Assembly (NCBI RefSeq): GCF_005217605.1
Contig: NZ_SZPX01000003.1
Span: 207,543 to 271,542 of the forward strand
Source: Sulfurimonas crateris
Lineage (GTDB): Bacteria; Campylobacterota; Campylobacteria; Campylobacterales; Sulfurimonadaceae
DNA: 64,000 bases
Direction: 5' to 3'
Under the pieces are notes generated by a model. That model was not told the origin of the DNA. It made no database searches and saw only the letters and a list, made by a program, of their open reading frames with translations. Positions 27,489 through 35,082 of the stretch are shown here, in pieces. Numbering within the stretch: position 1 is the stretch's first letter; the number at the start of each line of letters is the position of its first letter. The position numbers and the translations under genes are program-made.

Positions 27489-27556
27489 CTGCCATCTTCA
27501 ACTGAATTTTTTATTATTATAACAAACATAGCTGAAAATAATTCTCCAAGTATTTC

Positions 27557-27637
27557 AATAATGATTATCATTTTAATGTTCATTTAAGAATTTTTAATCT
27601 ACAATTCTGCATATTGATAAACGATAATGCTTATCAA
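27557..27637 (+). promoter_or_regulatory. Two Fur-box-like sites upstream of the outer-membrane barrel gene
   Basis: Site 1 (27557-27575) contains the perfect palindrome AATGATTATCATT and matches the classical 19-bp Fur consensus at about 15 positions. Site 2 (27614-27637) contains TTGATAA ... TTATCAA and GATAATGCTTATCA, about 14 of 19. A TACAAT at 27599-27604 between the two sites could be the -10 box. Binding of iron-loaded Fur at both would silence the operon when iron is plentiful. Match counts were made by eye. Confidence 0.75.
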
Positions 27638-27658
27638 ATTCAACTAATAGGAAAGAAG

Positions 27659-28894
27659 ATGAGAGAGTTTAAAAAGAGATTAGGATTAAGTGTAGCTGCG
27701 GCGATTATGCTCGCAAGTAGCTTACAGGCGGATACTGCTTCAGATATTGCAGAGCTTAAAAAAGAGATAGCAGCGCTTAAGGAGCAGACCAAAACCTTGG
27801 CAGATGAGACAAGCAACCTGCAGATGGGCTTTAACTACACGACTGTCGATAGTGAAAAGTCGCATAGCGGACTAGCTGCTGCGGCATCGAAGGTCTACTA
27901 CTCAAAATCGCCTTTAAGCATCGGCGGTTACGGCGAGATGTACTACTCGCACACAAACAAAGAGAGCGGCTCAAACAGCTCTAAAGTTGACGTATACAGA
28001 TTTGTTCCATATATAGGCTATAAGTTTAGTGACAACATCCTACTAAACGTAGAGCTTGAGTTTGAGCACGGCGGAGTGGCAAATGACGGAGGCGCTGCAG
28101 AGGGCGGAGAGGTTATAGTCGAGTTTATCTATCTTGACTTTTTGATAAATGAAAATGCAAACATCAGAGTCGGTAATATGTTGATGCCTTTGGGGCTGAT
28201 TAATGAGAGACATGAACCGACACTTTTTACTACAGTTCAGCGACCAAACACCGCAAAACAGATTATTCCGACGACTTGGCATGAGAGCGGCGTAATGGTT
28301 TACGGAGACGTATTTGAAGGGTTGGAGTATAAAGTCATGGGAGTAACTGCCCTAAATCCGACAATAGACAGCGATACAAGCTGGTTAAGAAGTGCGCGCG
28401 GCGGCTCGTTTACCAACAATGATCCGAAACTCGGTTTTGTAGCAAGGCTTGATTATACAGATATAAATGGGCTGCTGGTTGGGGCTTCGGCTTATATGGA
28501 CTCAAAGATAAATATGTTCGATATTCACGCGGACTATAAAGTAAACGGCTTTAGAGCATATGGCACGTACGCAGAGGCAAAACGCTCAGACGCATTTGAG
28601 TTGGCAGGTGCACTATCTCAGGTAAAAGCAAAAGGCGGCTACTTAAATCTTAGCTACGACCTTTTAAACTTTAGTTCATCTAGCGATAAACTGCCGCTAT
28701 TCGTTCAATATGAGAGCGTCAATCCTGCTGATAAACTGACCGATGGAAGCTCGCTTGATTCTACCGATACGACGACATTCGGTATAAACTACTTCCCTCA
28801 CGAGCAGGTAGTTTTAAAAGCTGACTATGCCATGCAGAAGCAAGACGGAGTTGATTCTGACACATTCAGCCTCTCAATGGGATTCATCTTTTAA
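27659..28894 (+). CDS. Outer-membrane beta-barrel (porin-like) protein
   Basis: A 411-residue exported protein: signal peptide ('LGLSVAAAIMLASSLQA', about 1-24), a short coiled coil ('DIAELKKEIAALKEQTKTL') and then repeated amphipathic strands ending in 'DTFSLSMGFIF', with the C-terminal Phe needed for outer-membrane insertion. It resembles phosphate/anion-type porins of Campylobacterota in layout, but substrate cannot be deduced. The start at 27659 has AGGAAAG directly upstream. It follows two Fur-box-like sites, so an iron-related role is likely. A copy of the 88-bp hairpin element follows its stop. Confidence 0.82.
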   Translation: MREFKKRLGLSVAAAIMLASSLQADTASDIAELKKEIAALKEQTKTLADETSNLQMGFNYTTVDSEKSHSGLAAAASKVYYSKSPLSIGGYGEMYYSHTNKESGSNSSKVDVYRFVPYIGYKFSDNILLNVELEFEHGGVANDGGAAEGGEVIVEFIYLDFLINENANIRVGNMLMPLGLINERHEPTLFTTVQRPNTAKQIIPTTWHESGVMVYGDVFEGLEYKVMGVTALNPTIDSDTSWLRSARGGSFTNNDPKLGFVARLDYTDINGLLVGASAYMDSKINMFDIHADYKVNGFRAYGTYAEAKRSDAFELAGALSQVKAKGGYLNLSYDLLNFSSSSDKLPLFVQYESVNPADKLTDGSSLDSTDTTTFGINYFPHEQVVLKADYAMQKQDGVDSDTFSLSMGFIF

Positions 28895-28905
28895 CTTATG
28901 TTACG

Positions 28906-28992
28906 CGCTGAAACGAACTTGTCCGTTTCAGTGGCAGCTGCTTATGTCCCTACAACCCCCTAAAGCTACGAAAAACAAGTTTTTCGAGAATT
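28906..28992 (+). repeat. Intergenic hairpin element, copy 2 of 2
   Basis: An 87-bp element 12 bp after the barrel gene's stop, matching the one at 9092-9179. The first stem pairs 28906-28915 with 28924-28933 (one G-T wobble), with A-T replaced by G-C relative to copy 1. The last stem pairs CGAAAAAC (28969-28976) with GTTTTTCG (28979-28986) and has a shorter loop. The middle hairpin of copy 1 is not preserved, but the 33 bases that follow are identical. Confidence 0.75.
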
Positions 28993-29081
28993 TCAAGATG
29001 CTTAACGCTCTTATTGACAAAGTTCATTGACAAAAAAAATTTTATTTTATACAATCCGACAAATTCAGGAGCCCTAACGCT

Positions 29082-29609
29082 ATGAGAAAACTTTTACTTT
29101 ACCTACTTATCTTTTTGACACTGCCGCTAAGTGCGAAGATGCTTATATCTCCAATCGATGCGATGAAGCAAAACTATGGAGTAAAGAGTGAAATTATCGA
29201 AGAGAGCATTATTCTCAGCGGTGCTGAGGCAAAGAAGATTCAAGAGGCATCACAGGTAAAACTGGGCACTAAGATATTTAAGGTTTTTAAAGCCGTGCAA
29301 GATGGCAAAACTCAAGGTTACGGAGTTTTGATCAACAGAAAGATCCGCTCAAAAAATGGTGTCGTGCTCTACATGATATCGCCAGAGTCTATTTTAAAAG
29401 GCATAGAGGTCATAGCTTTTAACGAGCCTATGGAGTATGTGCCTTCTGGAAAATGGATGAGCCAATTTGAAAACGTAGATACTCAGACGTCGCTTATGCT
29501 CTCCAAAGATATTCCCACCATCACAGGGGCAACTCTAAGTGCGAAAAGCTTTGTAGACGGTTCAAGAGTCGCTTTTGCTCTTTACAATGAGCTGTTAAAA
29601 GGCAAATAG
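29082..29609 (+). CDS. Periplasmic FMN-binding domain protein (ApbE substrate)
   Basis: A 175-residue secreted protein with a signal peptide ('LLLYLLIFLTLPLSAK', about 3-18) and an FMN-binding domain like those of RnfG, NqrC and NosR. Near the C-terminus 'DIPTITGATLSAKSF' (about 146-160) matches the (S/T)GA(T/S) flavinylation motif in which ApbE links FMN to the Thr after Gly-Ala. The stop overlaps the GTG of the next gene as TAGTG. ApbE and RibBA are encoded by the converging operon. A periplasmic electron carrier is the likely role; partners are inferred from context. Confidence 0.85.
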   Translation: MRKLLLYLLIFLTLPLSAKMLISPIDAMKQNYGVKSEIIEESIILSGAEAKKIQEASQVKLGTKIFKVFKAVQDGKTQGYGVLINRKIRSKNGVVLYMISPESILKGIEVIAFNEPMEYVPSGKWMSQFENVDTQTSLMLSKDIPTITGATLSAKSFVDGSRVAFALYNELLKGK

Positions 29610-30082
29610 TGAAATTCACCGTTATAAAAAACCTTCAAAAAGATAGCGCTATGAGCCTTATACTGAGAGGTTTTCTTCTTTTTATACTTCTTTATCTTAT
29701 CTCTGACATCTTTGTTATGAAGTCAAACTTCGGCATCTCGCCCGAAACTCTGAATGCAACACTTTTTGGAGATGAAGAGGCTTACATAGACCCGATGAAC
29801 GAAGCATCTTTTTTGGAGTTTTGGCATACGCAGATATTTTTTATAATGATGATCCTGCTCACCCTTAGCTCCATCTTCATCAGAGTTGCAAAAAAAAGCA
29901 GAGCCATTCTTACAAACACCCTTATGATAAGTGCCATCCTATCACTCATCTCGCTGCCTTTGGCTTTTTACCTATCAAGCTTTTTTGTAAACATATATCT
30001 TGTAACCTATTTTCTCTGGCATCTTGTGGCTCTTTATATGATCGTCTACTCATTTTGGAAACTAAATGCAAGAAGCGTATAA
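29609..30082 (+). CDS. Four-helix membrane protein A of the flavin cluster (possible b-heme protein)
   Basis: A 157-residue inner-membrane protein with about four helices and no named family I recognise. Histidines lie within or at the ends of two helices: 'FWHTQIFFIMM' and 'FLWHLVALYMI'. Such a pair could ligate a b-type heme, but this is inference. It begins at GTG, overlapping the stop of the FMN-binding gene as TAGTG, and overlaps the next gene by 17 bp. The tight coupling implies a complex with the FMN protein and the second membrane protein. Confidence 0.7.
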   Translation: MKFTVIKNLQKDSAMSLILRGFLLFILLYLISDIFVMKSNFGISPETLNATLFGDEEAYIDPMNEASFLEFWHTQIFFIMMILLTLSSIFIRVAKKSRAILTNTLMISAILSLISLPLAFYLSSFFVNIYLVTYFLWHLVALYMIVYSFWKLNARSV

Positions 30083-30512
30083 ACTATCCATCCTCCACTA
30101 CTTGGCATTTTCTCTGCTTCTAATAGTTAGTGCGGTTATGCTTTTTGAACACAAGATAGGCTTTAGTTACAGCGCTGTTTTAGAGTACTACATCGGTAAT
30201 GAAGAGCAGTTTATCTCTGCTCAGAGTGCAGGAGGAGTTTTAAAAATAGTATTGCCGCACATCTTTGTGTTTGGGCTTTTTGCTATGGTGCTTTTGCACT
30301 TTTTGGTATTTACGAAGCTAAGAGAGAAAAAAAGTCTGCTTCTTCTCATCTACACTGCATTTGGGGTGGCTATGCTTGAGATATTCTCCCCGTTTTTGAT
30401 TATAAACGGATTTGAATTCTTTGCATATATAAAACTTTTTTCGTTTTTTGCTCTTTTAGCACTTATCTTATATATCTCATGGCTGCTTTTTGAGAGTATC
30501 TCTTATGAGTAG
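30066..30512 (+). CDS. Four-helix membrane protein B of the flavin cluster (possible b-heme protein)
   Basis: A 148-residue membrane protein with about four helices and histidines in 'SILHYLAFSLLL', 'MLFEHKIGF', 'VLPHIFVFG' and 'MVLLHFLVF'. Two of these are 12 residues apart in one helical region, a spacing compatible with heme ligation. I do not recognise the family. It overlaps the preceding membrane gene by 17 bp, and its 3' end overlaps the 3' end of apbE on the other strand by 36 bp. It probably forms the transmembrane electron path to the FMN-binding protein, by inference from context only. Confidence 0.7.
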   Translation: MQEAYKLSILHYLAFSLLLIVSAVMLFEHKIGFSYSAVLEYYIGNEEQFISAQSAGGVLKIVLPHIFVFGLFAMVLLHFLVFTKLREKKSLLLLIYTAFGVAMLEIFSPFLIINGFEFFAYIKLFSFFALLALILYISWLLFESISYE

Positions 30513-31430
30513 GTTCTTTGTATACTCTGATATATTTTTGCCAATAACAAGCTCGCCATCGCTCTGCATAACGATATAACCTACTCCAAGAGCATCCAAA
30601 AACTCATAAGCCTTTTTCATCGGCATTACGCTTGCCGCAGTCGCATAAGCATCCAAGTCACTACTTGAAATCTCGCTAACAAGAGTTATAGAGACAAAGA
30701 GGCTCTGCGGCTTTTTGGTTTTTGGGTCGATTAGGTGATTATTCTTGGTTGAGGTGACATATCTGTTATAGTTTCCGCTAGTTGTGATACCAAGGTCATC
30801 TTTTGTAGTCTCAAACGATAACAAAACATCATCTTCTTTAAAAGGACTTTGCACCTCTATCCTGCACAAAGAGAGACATCTTATATCTCCGCTTGCCGCT
30901 ATTACAACGCTCTTTGCATCTTTGCTTCTAAAGAACTCCGCAGCTTTATCCACGCCGAAACCTTTGCCCATACCGCCGAGGTCTACTTTTGCGCTCTCCT
31001 CTAAAAAAGCCTCTTTTTCATTAAATCTCAGAGCGCCAAAGGAAACATACGCACCTGCTAACTCAGCCAAAGATGCAACACGCTCATCCTCTCCGAATCT
31101 GTAGAGATCTTTTGTGATCGAGCCGATAGTAATGTCGAAATATCCATCTGTTGCGGCATAGTACCTTTTACTCAAAAGAAGTGCCTCATAACTAAAAGTG
31201 TCAAGCTCTGCGTGTCTGTTTTTGTTGAGTCGGTATATATTTGCATCTGGATCGTAAGATGAGAGAGACTTCTCAATCTCTTTTATGATATCAAACCCCT
31301 CTGTTATAAGGTCGGCATCCCTCTCATCTGCAGTGATAGTGACAAGAGTGGACATAATTACTTGAGTTCTAGAAAGAGTTTTGGCATCTAAAAAAGAGAG
31401 AAGAAGTAAAAAAAGTGTGAGTAGTTTCAA
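30477..31430 (-). CDS. apbE: FAD:protein FMN transferase ApbE
   Basis: ApbE transfers the FMN half of FAD to a Thr or Ser of extracytoplasmic flavoproteins. The 317 residues have a signal peptide ('LLTLFLLLLSFLDAKT'), the N-terminal 'RTQVIMSTLVTITAD', the FAD-binding 'DLGGMGKGFGVDKAAEFF' (about 165-182) and 'TTSGNYNRYV' with 'NHLIDPKT', all family hallmarks. It follows ribBA by 17 bp on the minus strand and converges on the FMN-binding protein operon, its evident substrate. Confidence 0.94.
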   Translation of the reverse strand: MKLLTLFLLLLSFLDAKTLSRTQVIMSTLVTITADERDADLITEGFDIIKEIEKSLSSYDPDANIYRLNKNRHAELDTFSYEALLLSKRYYAATDGYFDITIGSITKDLYRFGEDERVASLAELAGAYVSFGALRFNEKEAFLEESAKVDLGGMGKGFGVDKAAEFFRSKDAKSVVIAASGDIRCLSLCRIEVQSPFKEDDVLLSFETTKDDLGITTSGNYNRYVTSTKNNHLIDPKTKKPQSLFVSITLVSEISSSDLDAYATAASVMPMKKAYEFLDALGVGYIVMQSDGELVIGKNISEYTKNLLIRDTLKKQP

Positions 31431-31447
31431 GAGAGTTTAGATATTTG

Positions 31448-32476
31448 CTAAATATCTATAACCTCGTTTATCTCTAACCCAAAGCCGCCAAGTCCTACAA
31501 ACTCGGTCGCTTTCATGGAGGTTAGCAGGTTCATCTTTGAGATGCCGAACGATTTAAGTATCTGAGCACCTATTCCAAACTCTTTCATGGCAGCGTTGTC
31601 ATGGTGTGTAGGCTTGTTAATGAAGATCAAAACACCGCTGTTCTGTTTTAGGTACTCGATAGACAAGATAAGATTGCTGTACTTTTTCTGGTTTAAGAGA
31701 AGTTCCATATCCGGTATAACGTTATGGACTCTTACGTTTGCCACAGATGCAACATTATGAAACACTATCGCAGTATGTTCTATTTTGTCATGGTCGCTAA
31801 ATGTGTACTTCTTTACCTTTGTACCGAAAAACTCAATATCTTCTACCTCAAGCTCGTTTACAAGCCTCTCGTTCGCAAGACGATACTCGACAATATCTGA
31901 GATAAAAACGGTTTTCAAGTTGTGCTTTTCGCCGAATATATCAAGATCGTCACGGCGTGCCATCGTGCCGTCCTCTTTGATTATCTCACAAATAACCGAT
32001 GACTCGCTAAGTCCTGCAAGACGGCATAGATCAACAGAACCCTCAGTATGACCTGTTCTCACAAGTGTGCCGCCATCTTTTGCTATAAGAGGAAATATAT
32101 GACCCGGTTTTACAAGCTCATCAGCGTGGCTGATCGGGTTTGCCAAGATCTTGATGGTATCGTCCCTCTCCTTTGCCGAGATGCCTGTTAGAGCATTTTT
32201 TGCATCGACTGAGACCGTAAACGCCGTCTCATAAGAGGATGTGTTTGAGCTTACCATCGGGTTAAGTTCAAGTCTTGTAGCGATATTTTTGCTGATCGCC
32301 ACACAGATAAGCCCTCTTGCATGCGTTGCCATAAAGTTTACATGAGCCGGCGTAGAAAAAGCGGATGCATAGACCAGATCACCCTCGTTCTCTCTATCTT
32401 CATCATCGATCATAATGACCATGTGACCCTTTTTTATCTCGTCAATCGCTTCTAGTACTCTTTGTGTCGGTGTCAT
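31448..32476 (-). CDS. ribB: RibBA-like riboflavin protein, RibA half degenerate
   Basis: The N-terminal half (about 1-200) is 3,4-dihydroxy-2-butanone 4-phosphate synthase, with 'DDEDRENEGDLVYAS' and 'RTGHTEGSVDLCRLAG', which makes the four-carbon precursor of riboflavin. The C-terminal half (about 205-342) follows the GTP cyclohydrolase II fold but lacks its cysteine zinc ligands and RxHSEC motif, so cyclohydrolase activity is unlikely; this is common in Campylobacterota. It is transcribed with apbE, linking flavin supply to flavinylation. No FMN riboswitch could be seen in the upstream 150 bp. Confidence 0.9.
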   Translation of the reverse strand: MTPTQRVLEAIDEIKKGHMVIMIDDEDRENEGDLVYASAFSTPAHVNFMATHARGLICVAISKNIATRLELNPMVSSNTSSYETAFTVSVDAKNALTGISAKERDDTIKILANPISHADELVKPGHIFPLIAKDGGTLVRTGHTEGSVDLCRLAGLSESSVICEIIKEDGTMARRDDLDIFGEKHNLKTVFISDIVEYRLANERLVNELEVEDIEFFGTKVKKYTFSDHDKIEHTAIVFHNVASVANVRVHNVIPDMELLLNQKKYSNLILSIEYLKQNSGVLIFINKPTHHDNAAMKEFGIGAQILKSFGISKMNLLTSMKATEFVGLGGFGLEINEVIDI

Positions 32477-32565
32477 ATTTACTCTTTGTTTTTAATACCG
32501 CAATTGTATAGAAAAGTTGATTAATTTTAGTTCAAACCGTTTTTGTAAATTTGGCTGGGCTTTTC

Positions 32566-32594
32566 TTGACAATGAAGACGTATTTGCCTATAAT
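32566..32594 (+). promoter_or_regulatory. Sigma-70-type promoter of the tRNA cluster
   Basis: A consensus TTGACA (32566-32571) and a consensus TATAAT (32589-32594) are separated by 17 bp, 39 bp before the first tRNA. It is the most canonical promoter seen in the window and fits strong constitutive transcription of the three tRNAs that follow. Confidence 0.85.
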
Positions 32595-32632
32595 TCCACT
32601 CCAACAAACATATTGACCTTGTTTGTAAGTGA

Positions 32633-32709
<77 letters not shown>

Positions 32710-32729
32710 ATTCTTTCACTTTTTATTGT

Positions 32730-32804
32730 TGGGGTATAGCCAAGCGGTAAGGCAACTGGTTTTGGTCCAGTCATTCGGGGGTTCGAATCCCTCTACCCCA
32801 TCCA
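32730..32804 (+). tRNA. tRNA-Gln (UUG), copy 1
   Basis: A 75-nt cloverleaf. Acceptor TGGGGTA pairs with TACCCCA. The anticodon stem ACTGG/CCAGT encloses loop TTTTGGT, giving anticodon TTG. CCA is encoded. It lies 20 bp after the first tRNA-fMet. A second tRNA-Gln with a different anticodon stem lies at 40596. Confidence 0.95.
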
Positions 32805-32828
32805 CAAAATCCCTATTTATAGGCATAT

Positions 32829-32905
<77 letters not shown>

Positions 32906-32960
32906 AAAACCCCAATATTTCGGACTTTCTAGCCTCTTTCAAATTCTCTTTAAAAAAGCA

Positions 32961-33043
32961 CTCGGCAAACATTCGGCAGTAACTCGGCATTTTTATTTCT
33001 CCATTTTCTTATTTAAAAGTTTACGCTCGGCAACTACTCGGCA
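32961..33043 (+). repeat. Five short direct repeats next to the tRNA cluster
   Basis: The heptamer CTCGGCA occurs at 32961, 32983, 33026 and 33037, with TTCGGCA at 32972. Spacing is 11, 11, 43 and 11 bp, about one helical turn within each group. There is no open frame across it. Arrays of phased short repeats just outside a tRNA 3' end resemble the arm sites used by tyrosine integrases, so this may be a leftover attachment region. That reading is inference. Confidence 0.5.
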
Positions 33044-33190
33044 ATTAATTTGCATGTCTAGATCCCTCAAATTTAAAGAAGTAATTTACAGCTTATATTT
33101 CTTGCTTTACTTAGACTTTATCTTATAAAAAGTGAGGTATAACTAATAGATATTTTTTTGATACAATATAGTTTTTTGTCGGAAGATCTT

Positions 33191-33757
33191 ATGCGTAGTC
33201 TTTTTTTATCTATTTTAGTGATGATACTTTTTAATGGATATTCTAAAAATCAAGTCTCTGCTTCTAAAGAGATCTCGTTGCCGCACTACAATCCAAGTAA
33301 AGCAAATCTATACTTTGTGAATACAGATACAGACTCTCTTGGAGAGTACAAAGTGACTTATCTATGCGACAGTGAAACGATCTCCATAGTTGTTCTATCA
33401 AGACAATACTCTTATAATGAAGTAGCTGCAGGTAAATGTTCTATATCCGTAATGCCTTACTCTACACATCCATTTCTCGAAGCAAGAAAAGATCATATTC
33501 CTTTGGAGATAAATGTTAAACCTGGAGAAAGCTATATATTTAAAATGGATAAAAATATAGATACAAAAACAGCTTTTAAAGCGATGTTTGCTCTATTTCC
33601 CGTACAGACCGTGCTTGATCATCATTTAACTGTTATACTTGAAGATAAATCAATCGGTGCCAAAAATATACAGGAAGTAATAGACTGGAAGCCGTTTTTA
33701 GTAGATAGACTATATCCTCCTCGCGCAAACGGCAAGACTATACGAGATTATCTATAA
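33191..33757 (+). CDS. Hypothetical secreted protein, DUF2846-like, lipobox cysteine absent
   Basis: A 188-residue exported protein. The start at 33191 has GGAAG 7 bp upstream and gives a clean signal peptide ('LFLSILVMILFNGYSKN'). The sequence has the form of a lipoprotein leader but Tyr occupies the position of the lipobox Cys. The body contains 'ANLYFVNTD', 'YLCDSETISIVVLSRQYSYNEVAAGKCSISV' in two strands' worth of sequence and 'VKPGESYIF', a layout like DUF2846 proteins. Its function is unknown. It is the first gene of the accessory patch after the tRNAs. Confidence 0.6.
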   Translation: MRSLFLSILVMILFNGYSKNQVSASKEISLPHYNPSKANLYFVNTDTDSLGEYKVTYLCDSETISIVVLSRQYSYNEVAAGKCSISVMPYSTHPFLEARKDHIPLEINVKPGESYIFKMDKNIDTKTAFKAMFALFPVQTVLDHHLTVILEDKSIGAKNIQEVIDWKPFLVDRLYPPRANGKTIRDYL

Positions 33758-33896
33758 GTTAAACTTTACAGATATTCGCCGCACAAGAACATATACTCTT
33801 TTCTCGTTCAAAGTAGAACTTTGGAGCGCATGTGTGCATAAAGTAACAAACTAATATAATAGACTCTATGCCAAATATATTAGCGAGAGCAAGAGA

Positions 33897-34181
33897 TTAT
33901 AACCTACCTTTAAGATTATCGTAAATTTTATTTTTTTCTCTTTTCCATACGCTCAGCACAAGAACAACTATCTCTTCGTCTTTTATCTCATATGCAAGTC
34001 TATACCCAATATTTCTTAGCTTGATTTTATATACGTTTTCATATCCAGAGAGCTTGTCCTTCACTACTCTTGGACTCTCTAGCTGTTCTTGCAGTTTCTT
34101 TTTAAATTGTTCTTTTATCGTAGAGTTTAATTTTTTCCATTCTTTTAAGGCTTGAGGCATAAATTCAAGATTATAGCTCAT
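33897..34181 (-). CDS. RelE/ParE-family toxin
   Basis: A 94-residue basic protein of the RelE/ParE fold; RelE toxins cleave mRNA on the ribosome. The family pattern 'FMPQALKEWKKLNSTIKEQF' near the start, 'DKLSGYENVYKIKLRNIGYRL' in the middle and the C-terminal basic strand 'LVLSVWKREKNKIYDNL' are all present. It overlaps the antitoxin gene by 11 bp, the standard antitoxin-then-toxin order. 'YRLAYEIKDEEIVVLVLSV' favours RelE over ParE, but the mode of action is not proven. Confidence 0.85.
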   Translation of the reverse strand: MSYNLEFMPQALKEWKKLNSTIKEQFKKKLQEQLESPRVVKDKLSGYENVYKIKLRNIGYRLAYEIKDEEIVVLVLSVWKREKNKIYDNLKGRL

Positions 34182-34422
34182 TTACATCTACTCTAATTGG
34201 CTTTTCATCACTGTTTTTGGCTTTTTCTACTTCCAATGAAAGGTAGTAGTCATCTATAATATCCATCATCTTCTCATAGACTTTGCTCGGAACTAGATAG
34301 GCACTGGGTATGTTATGGTTAAGTATGGCGATGGCTTCATCTCCAGCTTCACTTAAAAGCTGTGTTGGAGATTTTTTTAGCTCTGTTATGCTCGCAGTAT
34401 AGTTTGATAAAATCGGTTGCAT
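34171..34422 (-). CDS. Phd/YefM-type antitoxin
   Basis: An 83-residue antitoxin partner of the RelE-like toxin. The N-terminal half ('ASITELKKSPTQLLSEAGDEAIAIL') corresponds to the Phd/YefM DNA-binding fold, and the acidic C-terminal tail would wrap the toxin. It is first in the two-gene operon. Its own promoter region carries TAGTA/TACTA repeats that it would be expected to bind for autoregulation. Confidence 0.83.
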   Translation of the reverse strand: MQPILSNYTASITELKKSPTQLLSEAGDEAIAILNHNIPSAYLVPSKVYEKMMDIIDDYYLSLEVEKAKNSDEKPIRVDVNEL

Positions 34423-34437
34423 TTTAAATCCTTTATT

Positions 34438-34478
34438 TAGTACTTAATATTATACTAAATATAGTATTTATTTGTCAA
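34438..34478 (-). promoter_or_regulatory. Promoter and putative operator of the toxin-antitoxin operon
   Basis: On the minus strand TTGACA (34478-34473) and TATAAT (34454-34449) are 18 bp apart. The palindrome TACTA-AATA-TAGTA (34453-34466) lies in the spacer and a further TAGTA (34438-34442) follows the -10 box. The palindrome occupies exactly the polymerase contact zone, as expected for autorepression by the antitoxin. Confidence 0.7.
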
Positions 34479-34497
34479 ACAAGACATTTTTTAAAGC

Positions 34498-35052
34498 TCA
34501 TATATTCAAATACCCTTTTATATCATCAAAATATCTCTCTATATTCTCAAAACTGTGGCTTCCGCCCTCTTCTATCGCAAACTTAGCATTAGGCAGTCTG
34601 TTTACGGCCTCTCTGTAATCAAGCAGCTCATCACCTTTTTGAAGCAACACAAAGAAGTTCTCCTGCTTTTTGGGTTCAACTCTATGCTCTTTTAACATCT
34701 CTATATGCGATTCTCTCCACTCAAAACTACTCTCATCATAAAAGTTTGGAGCAAAACCAAGCGCCTTTTTTAGTGTCTCATCCGGTTCTACAGACGGGTT
34801 GATAAGCACCGTTTTTAAGCCGTACTTCTCTGCCAGATAAATAGCGTAATAACCGCCTAAAGATGAGCCGATAAGATTGACCTTCCCGCCGTAAGACTCT
34901 ATCATCTCTTCTAGCGTTTTTAGAGCCAGATGCGGAACGCATGAGAGAGAGGGAGCGATAAATGGCTCATCTATGCTCTTGAAATATGTGCGAAAAAGCT
35001 CTGCCTTGACACCGCACCCGCTACCGCCAAAACCGTGTATGTATATAGTCAT
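34498..35052 (-). CDS. YqiA-like alpha/beta-fold esterase
   Basis: A 184-residue small alpha/beta hydrolase. 'MTIYIHGFGGSGCGVKAEL' gives the oxyanion-hole HGF motif, 'LIGSSLGGYYAIYLAEKYG' the nucleophile Ser elbow (GxSxG), and 'GGSHSFENIERY' the catalytic His. This matches the YqiA/UPF0227 esterase group; the physiological substrate is unknown. It lies between the toxin-antitoxin operon and the Fic gene on the same strand. Confidence 0.82.
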   Translation of the reverse strand: MTIYIHGFGGSGCGVKAELFRTYFKSIDEPFIAPSLSCVPHLALKTLEEMIESYGGKVNLIGSSLGGYYAIYLAEKYGLKTVLINPSVEPDETLKKALGFAPNFYDESSFEWRESHIEMLKEHRVEPKKQENFFVLLQKGDELLDYREAVNRLPNAKFAIEEGGSHSFENIERYFDDIKGYLNI

Positions 35053-35082
35053 CTGCCTCCTCCCTAGTTTGTGTTTTTAAAT

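Noticed and set aside
32477..32632. FMN riboswitch upstream of ribBA.
   Set aside because: No conserved RFN element pattern could be seen in the about 150 bp available, and the tRNA promoter occupies part of it.
33846..33920. Short frame of 18 codons after a TATAAT near 33857, possible gene remnant.
   Set aside because: Too short, no ribosome site, and no similarity that I can recognise.
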